Made by a program: the position numbers and the translations under genes. A DNA stretch of 64,000 nucleotides from Bradyrhizobium diazoefficiens (GTDB taxonomy: Bacteria; Pseudomonadota; Alphaproteobacteria; Rhizobiales; Xanthobacteraceae). Positions 53,701 through 62,899 of the stretch are shown here, piece after piece. The notes beneath the pieces are model-generated. The model did not search any database, was not told the origin of the DNA, and was given only the letters and a program-made list of their open reading frames with translations. The stretch lies in contig NZ_JAFCJE010000011.1 of assembly GCF_018131185.1 (NCBI RefSeq), positions 62,001 through 126,000 on the forward strand, written 5' to 3'. Position 1 is the stretch's first letter; each line of letters begins with the position of its first letter.

Positions 53701-56700
53701 CGCCGTCGCGCCAGTCCTCTTCGACGAACGGCACCGTCACATGGCGATGCACCACCTGCTGCGTCGCGCCCGACAGGTTCTGCCAGACGAATCCGGTCCG
53801 CATCGCGGCATGCCGGTCGCTGGCCGCCTGCCACGCGGCTCGCAGCTTGCCGGCATCGACGCCGAACAGCTCGAGCCCTACCTGATTCACATAGGCATCG
53901 TTGGGACCGTCACGCAGCGCATGGAACAGCATGCCCTGCTGCATCGGCGAGAGCGGATAGATGTCCTCGATGCCGCGAAGGTCCAAGGCCATCGCAAGCC
54001 GATCGAGGTCGGCCTGAGCAAGCCCGGACAACGGAACATCCGACGGCGTGAGGCCGCACGCTCCGTTGCAGCAATGCGCGACCAGTTCGCGCAGCGCAGC
54101 CTCGTAATGCGCCGCCAGCCGTTCGATCGTGGCGGACCGGTAGCGCTTGCGTCCATACCCAAAGGACAATTCCAGCCGACCGTCACGCACGAGGCCAGTG
54201 ACGTTCAGCCATCCGCGCATCGGCGCCATGGCACTGCGCGAGGGACCGGCGCTCTCCGGTGCGAAGGTAAAGAGCTGGGTGGTGCCGACGCTCGCGTCGA
54301 ACCGGCCCAGATAGTTGAAGACGATCTGCGGCTCCGCCAGTTGAGCGAGGACATGACGCTGTTGCTCGGAGCCGAGATGGCGGAGCACGCCATAGCCGAG
54401 ACCACGCTTCGGAATCGCGCGAAGCCTTTCCTTGACCGCCTTGATCAGCGAGGCCTCGTCGCTGTCCACATTTTTCAGCCGGACCGGGAAGGCCGTCGTG
54501 AACCAGCCGACGGTACGGGATACATCCGCGTCCGCGAAAATGTCCTCGCGGCCATGGCCTTCGAGCTCTACCGTCACCTCGTCGCGCGGGCTCCAGCGCG
54601 ACACCGCCCGCACCAGGGCAGCCAGCAACAGGTCGTTGACCTGGGTCCGATAGGCGGCAGGTGCCTGTTCGAGCAGCCGGGCAGTCAGGTCGGCCCCGAA
54701 CACCAACGACACTTCGCCGCCGTCGCCGACGCGATCGACGCCGCCATGCTCTTCGTCACATGGCAGAGGCGTGCCGGCACCGCAATCGCGCCAGTGCGGC
54801 AACTCCGCCGCAAGCTCTGCGGTCGACGCATAGGCGCGCAGCCGCTCGCTCCACGAAGCATAGGGATCGCTCTTTGGCGGCAGCGTGACGGAGTTGCCGC
54901 ATTGCAGCTGGTTATAGGCCAACGACAGATCTTCCAGCAGGATACGCCAAGACACGCCGTCGACGACGAGATGATGAATCACGAGCAGCAGCCGTTGGCC
55001 GCCGTCGGCCCGATCCATGCCGACCGCGCGCAACAGCGGCCCCGAAGATAGCGAGAGGCTTTCCTGCGCGGCGCCGGCCAGCTCCGTGATCTCCGTCGCG
55101 CTGCCCACGCTTGCACGCAGCCACAACAATTCCGACGGCGTCAGCGGCGGGCCCTGCTCCGCCTGCCAGGCACCGTCAACTTGCCTGAACCGCAGGCGCA
55201 ACGCATCGTGGTGCTCCCCGACGGCCAAGAGCGCGCGCCGTAGCGTCTCCCAATCGACCCGTATCTGAGGTCGCAGCAAAACCGCCTGGTTCCAGTGATC
55301 CCGGTTGCCGATGTCTTCAGCGAAGAAGCGCGCCTGGATCGGCATCAGCCGACGCATGCCAGATGCAACATCGCCGCTGGTCGACATCGTCGCGTCCAGC
55401 TTGCCTTTTCTTGCGGCCGCCTCCCTCGACACGACGGCGACCGCCGCCAGCCCGGCAACTGTCTGCTGGCTGAAGATCTGCTTCGGCGTCAGGCGGATAC
55501 CACGCTTGCGCAGGCGGGCAATGATCTGGAGGCTGAGGATGGAGTCGCCCCCGAGCTCGAAGAAATTGTCACTGCGACCGACATGCTCGCGACCGAGCAC
55601 CTCGCACCAGACCGCCGCGATCGCGACCTCAATGTCGCCCGCAGGTGCGGCATAGCCGGCCGAGGCCTCGTCTTGCGATGGCTCCGGCAGCGCACGGCGA
55701 TCGACCTTTCCATTGGGCGTCAGCGGCAGTCGCGCCAACAGGACGATGTGCGACGGCACCATATAGTCCGGCACGATCGTTGCCAGCTGTTGCTTGATCG
55801 CATCGGCTTGCAGACCAGCGCTGATCGCGGGCACACAATAGGCGACAAGCTCCTGGCGCTGCGCGCTTCCGTCGATCGCGCGCGGGACTACGACTGCATC
55901 CTCGATCCCCGGCAGCGCCCTGATGACGCGCCCGACCTCGCCGAGCTCGATGCGATAGCCGCGCAGCTTGATCTGGTCATCGGTGCGGCCCAGGAATATC
56001 AGCCGGCCCGCGCCGTCGCAGCGGACGAGATCCCCGGTTCGGTAGAGCCGCTCGCCTGTCTCTCCGAACGGATCCGGCACGAAGCGTCCCGCAGTCAGGC
56101 ACGCCGCGCCGCGATAGCCCCGTGCCAACCCTGCACCGCCGATATAGAGCTCGCCGGCAACGCCGATCGGTACCTCGTTCAGCGCGTCATCCAGGACATG
56201 GGCCCGCAGATTGGCAAGAAGCAGTCCGATTGGAATCGGACTGTTTTCCTGTTCAACCGCGCACTCATGCGTCGCCACACCGACGGTAGTTTCCGTAGGT
56301 CCGTAGTGATTCAGAATCCGGCACCCCGGCCGCAAGCGTCGGACTTCGTCCAGCAGCGCGCCATCGCAAGCCTCGCCACCCAGGACGAGCGCATCGCGGG
56401 GCAAAAGATCGGCCGACCGCGACGCCTTCAGCAATCCTCGCAGATGGCTCGGGACGATCTTGAGGATGTCGACCTCGCCTTCGCGCATCGCTTGCGCGAA
56501 CCCATCCGCATCGAACACGGCCTCCGGCGATAGCAGATGCAGCGTCCCGCCGGTCGCCAGCGCACCGAACAGGACGGTGTGGCCGAGGTCGGCCGCCACC
56601 GTCGATACCATCGCCATGTTCGCCGACGGACGCGGTCCCAGGCGTTGCAGCAGCCCCTGCACGTAATTGGCCAAGGCGCTGTGCGAGACGCTGACGCCCT

Positions 56701-59700
56701 TGGGCGCGCCGGTCGATCCCGACGTATAGATGACGTAGGCGGTCTGCTCCGGATGGATCGTCGTGTCGACCGCCCGGCTCGAAACCTCCGCGCGCACGGC
56801 TTCGGTCTCCGCATCGAGCAGCAGGCAATCGAGCCCACGCGCGTCCGCCAATGTCTCACCCGCCGCCAGCACGATCTCGATGTTGCCGTCGGTCAAGATA
56901 CGGCGAATACGTTCCAGCGGCCATTTCGGATCCAGCGGGACGTACGCGCCGCCGGCCTTGAGCACGCCGAGCAAGGCGACGACAAAGGCCGGCGATCGTT
57001 CGATCCACAGCGCGACCGGCGTCTCGCGCGCCACGGCCTTGGCGATGAGGACACGTGCGATACGGTTCGAGCGCTGCTCGAGTTCCGCAACGGTCAACTG
57101 ATCCCGGCCGCATCGGATGGCTACGGCGCTCGACCTATCGGCGCTCGATCCACGGTGCAGGCTGAGCACATCGGTGTCGCGGAACGTCGCGGCTTCACTT
57201 GGCACGATCTGCCGGTGCTGCTCGTCGATGACGAAGTCCGATATCCGCCGTTCGGCATTGTCGACAATCTGGCGCAGGATCGAACCGAATTGTGCCGCCA
57301 GCCGCGCGATGGTTGGACGATCGAACAGATCGGTGGCGTAGTTGAACGTGACCTTCATGCCGACGGCGCCATCGATCACGTCGAGCGCGAGATCGAAATG
57401 CGAACCCGCGAGATCGACGATGTCGATTTCGGCGGCGAGCCCCTCGACGCCGGCGAATCCTTGCGGCGCCGTCATGTAGTTGAACTTCGCCTGGAACAGG
57501 GGGTTGTGCCCCCCGCTGCGTTCGGGCTTAAGGCCGTCGACCAGCATTTCGAACGGGAGATCCTGGTACGATAGCGCCCCGACCACGGATTCTCTGACCT
57601 GCTGCAACAGGCTCGGGAAGCCTGCTTCGCCGGCAATCTCGGCCCGCAGGACCAAGGTATTGACGAAACATCCGATCAGCCTTTCGAGCTGCGCATGCCG
57701 ACGCCCTGCGACCGGCACGCCGACGCGCAAATCGTTCTGCCCGGTGTAGCGATGCAACAGCACCTGATATGCGCCGAGCAGCAGCATGAAGACGCTGACA
57801 CGCTGCTTGGCGGCGATCTCCCGGAGACGGGACGCGAGCGCGCCGTCGATGGCAAGTCCAATGGAATCGCCGGCATGGCTCTGGACCGCCGGACGCGGTC
57901 GATCGTGCGGCAACGCCAGGACCGGATGAACGTCGCCGAGCGTGCTGCGCCAATAGGCGAGCTGCCGATCGCCCTCGCCTGCCGCGAGCCAGTTTCGTTG
58001 CCAGGCTGCGAAATCAGCATATTGAATTGCCGGAATCGACGGCCCGCCCGCGCCCTGGCCGATGCCGCTGCGGTAGAGCGCGGCCAGCTCTTCGAGCAAC
58101 ACGTCGAGCGACCAGCCATCCACGACGATGTGATGGGCCAGCAGCAGCAATTCGTACGCATCGTCGGTCTGCTGCAACAGCACCGCGCGCAACAGCGGCC
58201 CGTTCACGAGATCGAACGGCTTGCCGAGCTCGGATCGCTTCAGTGCTTCGGCGCGCTCGGCCCGTTCCCGCGCCGAATAGAACCGGAGATCCTCGTGCCG
58301 AATGCCAATGTTCATGGCATCGTGGATGAACTGCGTTCCCCGGCCGTCCCTGGCGGTGAACGTGGTGCGCAAGATCTCGTGACGGCGGACAATCTCGTCA
58401 AATGTACGCGATAGCACGGCCTGATCGACCCGCCCCTTCAGGCGGATCGTGCTTGCGACGGTATAGGCCGTTCCGCCCGGATCCATGTTCCAGAGGAACC
58501 AGAGCCGCTCCTGCGCGTGCGACAGCGTCGCACGCTCGGCCGGTGCCGCCCACGGGATCGGCGGCAGCGCGCGGCTGGCACCGGCGCCTGCCAGCGCATC
58601 GATCCGGCCAGCGAACGCCGCCAGCGTCGGCGCGTCGAAGAAGAGGCGCAGCTCCACTTCCACGTTCAGGCGCTCGCGGATCGCAGCAGCGGCCTGACCG
58701 GCGGCAATCGAGTTTCCGCCCAGGACGAAGAAATCGTCCTCGCGATGGACCGCTGCGACGCCAAGCGCCTCGCACCAGATCGCGGCGACGGCGCGCTCGG
58801 TCGCGCTCGCCGGTGCCGTGAAGGATCCAGTGCTGCGGCGACGGCCCCGCTCGAATACCATGAAACTGTCGAGCGTGTTGTCGGCGAGGCGCGCCGCGCA
58901 AGCCGATCGTTGCAGCTTGCCACTCGTGGTCAGCGGCATCGCCTGCGGGTTCAGCAGAACGATCACGGCCGGATATTCCTGTGCCTGACGCAGTACCGCT
59001 TCGCCGATTGCATGCGCGAGCGCTTCCGGATCGCTGCGCTTGAGCACGGCGCGGCTGAACTCCGCCGCGACGCCGATGGCCTCACGCCCGTCGATCTCGA
59101 CTGCAAAGGCGGCCACCCGCCCGCTGCGAACGGACTCGACCTCGGCTTCGACAGCCTGCTCGACATCCGTCGGGTAGACGTTCTGCCCGCGAACGATGAG
59201 CAGGTCCTTGAGGCGTCCGGCCACGACCAGTGCGCCATCGCGAATGAAACCCACGTCGCCGGTTCGCAGCCAGCGCGTGCCATCCCGCTCCACGAACGCC
59301 TGGTGCGTCGCCTCGGGATTGTTCCAGTAGCCGAGCGCGACGCTGGGGCCGGCGACCCAGATCTCTCCGACCTCGTTTGCCCCGGCCGCAGCCGAACCGT
59401 CGACCCGCATGATGCGCGTGTCGTGACCTGCAGCGGTTCGACCGCATGCCACGAGATCGGTGCCTGCGCTGGCACTCACAATGCGGCCTGCGGCGAGCTC
59501 CGCGGTGTCGAGCGAATACCTGACCGTATCGGCACCGATGTCGCCGGCGGTGACCAGCAGCGTCGCTTCGGCAAGGCCATAGCAAGCCGTCAACGCCCGT
59601 TGATCGAACCCGGCTCGCGCAAACCGGTTGCCGAACTTCTCGAGGGTGGTCCGGCGGACAAACTCCGACCCCGAGAATGCGAATTTCCACCGGCTCAAGT

Positions 59701-60601
59701 CCAATCGACTGATCGTGTCATCCGAAATGCGGTCGGCGCATAGCGAGTACGCAAAGTCGGGGCCACCGCTCATCGTGCCGCCGTGACGATCGATGGCCTC
59801 GAGCCAGCGTCGCGGCCGCTCGAGAAAGTTCCGCGGCGACATCAGGACGCCTGTAAAGCCCGTGAACAACGGATTCAGAAGTCCGCCGATCAGTCCCATG
59901 TCGTGATAGAGCGGCAGCCAGCTTACAAAGACGTCGTCCGGCGTTCCTCCAGCAGCCGCTTCGATGGCGCGCTCGTTGGCCGCCAGATTGCCATGAGAGA
60001 CGCAAACGCCCTTCGGCCGCGAGGTCGATCCAGATGTGTATTGGAGGAACGCGATGGCATCGGCCGCAAGCCTGGTCTCGCGCCACTCCGCTGCGAGCTC
60101 GGGCGGAATCGCATCCACCGCAACGATTTGCACGTCGCCCAATGCGGGCAGCGTTGCCTCGATGACATCGCGCAGAGCCGTTTCCGACAGGATGAAGCGC
60201 GGCGCCGCATCCCGCAGAATGCCGTTGAGACGCCCTGCATAACGCTCGGGACCGCCCTCGGGCGGATACGCCGGAACGGCGATCACGCCCGAATACAGGC
60301 AGGCATAAAACGCGACGGCATAATTGATCCCGCTCGGAAGAAGAATTACCGCCCGCTCGCCTGCACCGCCCATCTGCCGCAACCACGCCGCGAGCGCCCT
60401 GATCCGAACGTCGAGCGAAGAATACGTCAGCTCATCCGCGACGCCGTCGCCTTCCAGGAACCGCAACGCCACCTTCTCCGGCTGCAAGGCGGCATGCTCT
60501 CGCATGCGTTCGACGAGGTTGGCTCTATCCATGTTCTCGAATCCCTGTCCGGCCACAAGCCCGAAATCCTCACCGCCCGAATCACGAGTGCTGCCGGTCA
60601 T
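50786..60601 (-). CDS. Non-ribosomal peptide synthetase 1: FAAL-ACP-C-A-PCP-E-C-A-PCP
   Basis: A 3271-residue loading NRPS. Fatty acyl-AMP ligase ~25-580 (YTSGSTSRPKG; FAAL-type WLPLYHDMGLIGG), ACP ~595-665 (FFVLGGNSI), C1 ~685-1115 (HHIVVDGWS), A1 ~1135-1625, PCP1 ~1650-1720 (FFELGGDSI), epimerase ~1750-2180 (HHLVVDGVSWR), C2 of D-accepting type ~2200-2640 (YPLSPMQQGMLFH, HHIFVDGWS), A2 ~2660-3150, PCP2 ~3170-3245 (FFELGGHSL); no TE. Codes: A1 DLTKVGHVGK, one conservative change from the aspartate code DLTKVGHIGK; A2 DIEFIGAIAK with a HERW signature, probably Orn-like. It therefore starts an N-acylated chain with D-Asp. ATG 60601 overlaps the hydroxylase stop. Downstream coupling to NRPS 2 is by GTGA. 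Confidence 0.92.
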   Translation of the reverse strand: MTGSTRDSGGEDFGLVAGQGFENMDRANLVERMREHAALQPEKVALRFLEGDGVADELTYSSLDVRIRALAAWLRQMGGAGERAVILLPSGINYAVAFYACLYSGVIAVPAYPPEGGPERYAGRLNGILRDAAPRFILSETALRDVIEATLPALGDVQIVAVDAIPPELAAEWRETRLAADAIAFLQYTSGSTSRPKGVCVSHGNLAANERAIEAAAGGTPDDVFVSWLPLYHDMGLIGGLLNPLFTGFTGVLMSPRNFLERPRRWLEAIDRHGGTMSGGPDFAYSLCADRISDDTISRLDLSRWKFAFSGSEFVRRTTLEKFGNRFARAGFDQRALTACYGLAEATLLVTAGDIGADTVRYSLDTAELAAGRIVSASAGTDLVACGRTAAGHDTRIMRVDGSAAAGANEVGEIWVAGPSVALGYWNNPEATHQAFVERDGTRWLRTGDVGFIRDGALVVAGRLKDLLIVRGQNVYPTDVEQAVEAEVESVRSGRVAAFAVEIDGREAIGVAAEFSRAVLKRSDPEALAHAIGEAVLRQAQEYPAVIVLLNPQAMPLTTSGKLQRSACAARLADNTLDSFMVFERGRRRSTGSFTAPASATERAVAAIWCEALGVAAVHREDDFFVLGGNSIAAGQAAAAIRERLNVEVELRLFFDAPTLAAFAGRIDALAGAGASRALPPIPWAAPAERATLSHAQERLWFLWNMDPGGTAYTVASTIRLKGRVDQAVLSRTFDEIVRRHEILRTTFTARDGRGTQFIHDAMNIGIRHEDLRFYSARERAERAEALKRSELGKPFDLVNGPLLRAVLLQQTDDAYELLLLAHHIVVDGWSLDVLLEELAALYRSGIGQGAGGPSIPAIQYADFAAWQRNWLAAGEGDRQLAYWRSTLGDVHPVLALPHDRPRPAVQSHAGDSIGLAIDGALASRLREIAAKQRVSVFMLLLGAYQVLLHRYTGQNDLRVGVPVAGRRHAQLERLIGCFVNTLVLRAEIAGEAGFPSLLQQVRESVVGALSYQDLPFEMLVDGLKPERSGGHNPLFQAKFNYMTAPQGFAGVEGLAAEIDIVDLAGSHFDLALDVIDGAVGMKVTFNYATDLFDRPTIARLAAQFGSILRQIVDNAERRISDFVIDEQHRQIVPSEAATFRDTDVLSLHRGSSADRSSAVAIRCGRDQLTVAELEQRSNRIARVLIAKAVARETPVALWIERSPAFVVALLGVLKAGGAYVPLDPKWPLERIRRILTDGNIEIVLAAGETLADARGLDCLLLDAETEAVRAEVSSRAVDTTIHPEQTAYVIYTSGSTGAPKGVSVSHSALANYVQGLLQRLGPRPSANMAMVSTVAADLGHTVLFGALATGGTLHLLSPEAVFDADGFAQAMREGEVDILKIVPSHLRGLLKASRSADLLPRDALVLGGEACDGALLDEVRRLRPGCRILNHYGPTETTVGVATHECAVEQENSPIPIGLLLANLRAHVLDDALNEVPIGVAGELYIGGAGLARGYRGAACLTAGRFVPDPFGETGERLYRTGDLVRCDGAGRLIFLGRTDDQIKLRGYRIELGEVGRVIRALPGIEDAVVVPRAIDGSAQRQELVAYCVPAISAGLQADAIKQQLATIVPDYMVPSHIVLLARLPLTPNGKVDRRALPEPSQDEASAGYAAPAGDIEVAIAAVWCEVLGREHVGRSDNFFELGGDSILSLQIIARLRKRGIRLTPKQIFSQQTVAGLAAVAVVSREAAARKGKLDATMSTSGDVASGMRRLMPIQARFFAEDIGNRDHWNQAVLLRPQIRVDWETLRRALLAVGEHHDALRLRFRQVDGAWQAEQGPPLTPSELLWLRASVGSATEITELAGAAQESLSLSSGPLLRAVGMDRADGGQRLLLVIHHLVVDGVSWRILLEDLSLAYNQLQCGNSVTLPPKSDPYASWSERLRAYASTAELAAELPHWRDCGAGTPLPCDEEHGGVDRVGDGGEVSLVFGADLTARLLEQAPAAYRTQVNDLLLAALVRAVSRWSPRDEVTVELEGHGREDIFADADVSRTVGWFTTAFPVRLKNVDSDEASLIKAVKERLRAIPKRGLGYGVLRHLGSEQQRHVLAQLAEPQIVFNYLGRFDASVGTTQLFTFAPESAGPSRSAMAPMRGWLNVTGLVRDGRLELSFGYGRKRYRSATIERLAAHYEAALRELVAHCCNGACGLTPSDVPLSGLAQADLDRLAMALDLRGIEDIYPLSPMQQGMLFHALRDGPNDAYVNQVGLELFGVDAGKLRAAWQAASDRHAAMRTGFVWQNLSGATQQVVHRHVTVPFVEEDWRDGACGDLESALAEISRRDREKGFDVSQPPLQRVRLILLDDNRHWLIWTHHHIFVDGWSSARLIAEVLQHVSGDTLPAIQGSYRDYIAWQMSRDSESADRFWREVLAALETPTLLANALVSSRTSGAEGHANIGFAVDARLTERLKSFARRERVTLNTVIQGAWAQLLRRHSGQSAVSFGVTISGRPADLPGSEEMVGLFINTLPIIDAPNPQSIVGDWLRRLQDQNLALREHGWTPLYEIQRLAGQAGQPLFDNILVFENYPIDEGLHRGGEGRPRIGRVVHVTPTNYALAVAVFAASDGLNIEFNYDRCRFDEAAILRVRDVLHGLLQQITANAECALGDLSAAVEQDARRTLEWSGAAQLNSASPCADVVAHFEAQAAQAPSAVAVLWGDQRISYGELNTRANALARRLRLWNLAPDRLVGTALSRSPDMIIALLAVLKAGGAYLPLDPDYSTERLGHMLCDSGAALVLTQSALLERLAPVLREARVEGLCIDELMPSAGDDGGNLDVEIHPDSLAYVIYTSGSTGMPKGVAVARGPLAMHCEAIGRLYRMTSRDREFQTASFNFDIAHERWLVPLMTGGSLVLPSKPGLLVDDLVSEIARNSVTSIFLPPAYADQLSAALRQTGRRLAIRACIVGGEAWSDSGIKAFRASADVELLVNAYGPTETVIAPTAWIVDDAALTSHEPAPIGRPVGARSAHILDSDLNIVPVGVTGELFIGGVGQARGYLNRRALTAERFVPDPFSDSGARFYRTGDLVRWRDDGVIEYIGRADQQVKIRGFRIELGEIEARLLEQRGVRAAVVVAGEGRTGRQLLAYASGDPSLDGRALRDALSAILPDHMVPAAVTVLEQLPLTPNGKIDRRALPAPGEDALTRRSYEAPEDEIELALAKIWGELLDVDRVGRNDHFFELGGHSLLAVRVLSRVSQDIGVSIAVSDLFAHPDLASFSRVVSIRLIEQEFDAEELRELVGAEQ

Positions 60602-61566
60602 CCCTGCCGATGAGCTTCGGCCATTGCGACGATCACCTTGCGCGGTCCCTTGAATGGAGCGCGCGCATGCGCGGTGAGCATGTTGTCGAGCATCACGACG
60701 TCGCCGGCCTGCCAGGGAAAGCTGATCTTGTGCTTCTCGAGAACTGTCCGGACAATCGACAACGTCTCGTCCTGGATCGTCGAACCATCGCCGTAGAAAA
60801 CATTGCGCGGCAGATCGGCTTCGTCATCGACCACATCGAGCAGACTCTCGCGGACTTCCGGCTCGAGATTGGAGACGTGGAACAGATGTGCCTGGTTGAA
60901 CCAAACCCAATCGCCCGTGGCCGGGTGCCGCGCCATACCCTGACAGACCTGGCGCGTACGGAGCTCGCCATCCTCTTTCCACTCGCATTCAATGTCGTGG
61001 CGAGCACAGTATGTCTCCACTTCCGACCTGGAGTCGGTGCCGAACACTTGCTGCCAGTCGACATCGAGGCCGTTGCCGTAGTTCCGCACATACATCACAC
61101 CCTTGTCCGCGAACCGTTCCCGAATGGCTGGCGGCATGTCGCGATAGATGGCGCGGCTGTCGGCGATCGGTGTCTCCCCGCCCTCCAGCGCCGGCTGCAT
61201 GCAGTAGAACCATATCTTCATCGGCCAATCGCGGGTGTAGGCCTGCTCGTTATGCAGCGGGATATGCTGATGCGGCGGATATTCCGTGGACGTGTAGACT
61301 CCCGAAGTCACCTGCGAACGCGGCGTCGATCCGAACTCGTAGGTGAGCAGCGGATGACCGAAATCTGCCGCGAAGGCCCGGAACGCGTCGGGACCATCGA
61401 GCGAGAAATCACGGAACACGATGCCGCCGCTGTCGGGAAGGTATCGGTCAATCGTCTGGCGCAGCATGGGAAGGGCTTCGCCGAGCGGCTGCCCGGCCTC
61501 ACCTGCCTTGAGCAGCAGGGGCAGGGTTTTGCCTTCAATGAGTGGCTGGACGGAGAACGCGCTCAT
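60598..61566 (-). CDS. TauD/SyrP/OrbG-like Fe(II)/2-oxoglutarate dioxygenase (Asp beta-hydroxylase candidate)
   Basis: A 322-residue TauD-family enzyme. Metal-binding H-x-E is in HIPLHNEQAYTRDWPMKIWF and the distal His in MLDNMLTAHARAPFKGPRKV; DSGGIVFRDFSLDGPDAFRA is a typical family N-terminus. SyrP and OrbG, with the same HNE type, beta-hydroxylate carrier-bound Asp in NRPS pathways. The first A domain of NRPS 1 reads as Asp, so beta-hydroxyaspartate is the expected product. ATG 61566 lies inside the end of the thioesterase gene (32-base overlap). Confidence 0.85.
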   Translation of the reverse strand: MSAFSVQPLIEGKTLPLLLKAGEAGQPLGEALPMLRQTIDRYLPDSGGIVFRDFSLDGPDAFRAFAADFGHPLLTYEFGSTPRSQVTSGVYTSTEYPPHQHIPLHNEQAYTRDWPMKIWFYCMQPALEGGETPIADSRAIYRDMPPAIRERFADKGVMYVRNYGNGLDVDWQQVFGTDSRSEVETYCARHDIECEWKEDGELRTRQVCQGMARHPATGDWVWFNQAHLFHVSNLEPEVRESLLDVVDDEADLPRNVFYGDGSTIQDETLSIVRTVLEKHKISFPWQAGDVVMLDNMLTAHARAPFKGPRKVIVAMAEAHRQG

Positions 61567-62290
61567 GATCCTCGCTCCGATGCAAATCAATCGATCGACC
61601 CGCTTGCCGGGCCAGCGCCGCACCGATGCGGTCGACCAGCTCGGCTTGCTGCGTGTGAATGAAGAAGTGATGCCCCGGCAGCATATCGAGCGTGAATGAC
61701 GCCGAGGTCTCCTTGCGCCAGGCCTCGAGCGCTTCACGGCCGGTCTCGTCGTCCGTTCCGGCGAAGACATGGACGGGGCAAGGAAGCGGACGACGCGGCT
61801 GGTAGACATAGGCTCCGCACATCAGGAAGTCGGCGCGAAGCACCGGCAGCGCGGATCGCATCAGCTCCGCATTCGACAACGCCTCGTCGGGCGTACCCTG
61901 AAGATTACGCAGCTGCTGCATCAGCGCCTCGTCGCTCAAGGGCTCGCGCCACTTGCTGCCGTCCCGAACCGCCGGCGCTTCCGCACCCGAGGCAAAGAGA
62001 ACGGCCGGTGCCGGCGCGCCGCGGTCGAGCAGGCGATGCGCAAGCTCGAACGCGATCACCGCACCAAGACTGTGCCCAAACAACGCGTAAGGCCTGTCGA
62101 GCTGCGCGCCGAGCTCACCGGCGAGCTGCGCTGCCAATGCACGCGGATCGGTCGTCAGCGGCTCGTCCATCCGCGCGCCGCGCCCGGGCCATTCCACCGG
62201 CCGCACGTCGATCCATGTCGGCAGAAGCCTTCGCCAGCGCGCATAGAACATGGCACTGCCGCCGGAGTAAGGCAGACAAAGAAGCCGCAT
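61535..62290 (-). CDS. Type II thioesterase of NRPS system
   Basis: A 251-residue alpha/beta hydrolase: LLCLPYSGGSAMFYARWRR at the N-terminus, nucleophile ALFGHSLGAVIAFELAHRLL, acid in VFAGTDDETG and His in LPGHHFFIHTQQ. This is the external editing thioesterase (RifR/GrsT type) that removes mis-loaded groups from carrier proteins. It is separate from the chain-releasing TE inside NRPS 2. It lies 21 bases after the MbtH gene. Confidence 0.92.
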   Translation of the reverse strand: MRLLCLPYSGGSAMFYARWRRLLPTWIDVRPVEWPGRGARMDEPLTTDPRALAAQLAGELGAQLDRPYALFGHSLGAVIAFELAHRLLDRGAPAPAVLFASGAEAPAVRDGSKWREPLSDEALMQQLRNLQGTPDEALSNAELMRSALPVLRADFLMCGAYVYQPRRPLPCPVHVFAGTDDETGREALEAWRKETSASFTLDMLPGHHFFIHTQQAELVDRIGAALARQAGRSIDLHRSEDHERVLRPATH

Positions 62291-62311
62291 CGAAAGACCA
62301 GGCTCCGCCGA

Positions 62312-62539
62312 CTAGGATGACTGCCGAGGTGCCGCGTCATCCATGAACTTGCGCAAGCTGAGTGGGCGCATGTCGGTCCACACCTGTTCGATGTGATCGA
62401 GACATTCCTTCTTGCTGCCGGTCTTCCCCACCGACTTCCAGCCCACGGGAATCTTCTTGAACGTCGGCCAGATGGAATATTGCTCTTCGTGATTGACGAC
62501 GACGGTGAAGGTGACGTCGTCCCTGTCGAACACCATCAT
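62312..62539 (-). CDS. mbtH: MbtH-like protein
   Basis: A 75-residue protein with all the family landmarks: FTVVVNHEEQYSIWP, IPVGWKSVGKTGSKKECLDH and WTDMRPLSLRKFMD. MbtH proteins bind A domains and are often needed for their folding and activity. It begins with two Met codons (62539, 62536) and is the first gene of the biosynthetic operon that runs ~26 kb leftward to the FhuB-like gene. Confidence 0.95.
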   Translation of the reverse strand: MMVFDRDDVTFTVVVNHEEQYSIWPTFKKIPVGWKSVGKTGSKKECLDHIEQVWTDMRPLSLRKFMDDAAPRQSS

Positions 62540-62577
62540 GACTCAGTCCCTCTTCGAAAAGCGAAAGCAGAGATGTT

Positions 62578-62606
62578 TGACTAGGTCAGAAGCAGACGAG
62601 GGTCAA
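62578..62606 (-). promoter_or_regulatory. Candidate promoter of MbtH-NRPS operon
   Basis: On the leftward strand TTGACC (62606-62601) and TAGTCA (62583-62578) are separated by 17 bases, a reasonable sigma-70 layout ~40 bases before the MbtH start. An ECF-sigma promoter, common for such clusters, is not excluded. Between here and 62848 I see no gene and no clear iron box. Confidence 0.35.
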
Positions 62607-62848
62607 AGCAATATCGACGCCGCATTTTTTAAGAGCTCAAAACTGGCGACAGACGTACACAATGCAACCTCCACGCTTGCGCGCCAACACGCGGGAAAAT
62701 ATCGCTATTTCAGGACACGTCGCCGATTGCTGCAATTCTAAGCGCGCCAGCAGGAACTTTTCCGATACGCCGTGATCGCGAGTTTTGTCACGGGTGGCGC
62801 TCCATCGCACCGTGATCAATTGCGACGAATGGCTCATGACGAAACAGT

Positions 62849-62873
62849 GCCGCCGCGGATCGACCGCGGCGGC
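62849..62873 (-). terminator. GC-rich hairpin after TonB receptor gene
   Basis: GCCGCCGCGG-ATCGA-CCGCGGCGGC is a perfect 10-bp stem with a 5-base loop, 27 bases past the receptor stop. On the leftward strand it is followed by ACTGTTTCG, a weak T-rich tail, so it can act as an intrinsic terminator that separates the receptor from the biosynthetic operon. Confidence 0.65.
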
Positions 62874-62899
62874 ATGAATTCCGGCTCTAAGACAGCGAT

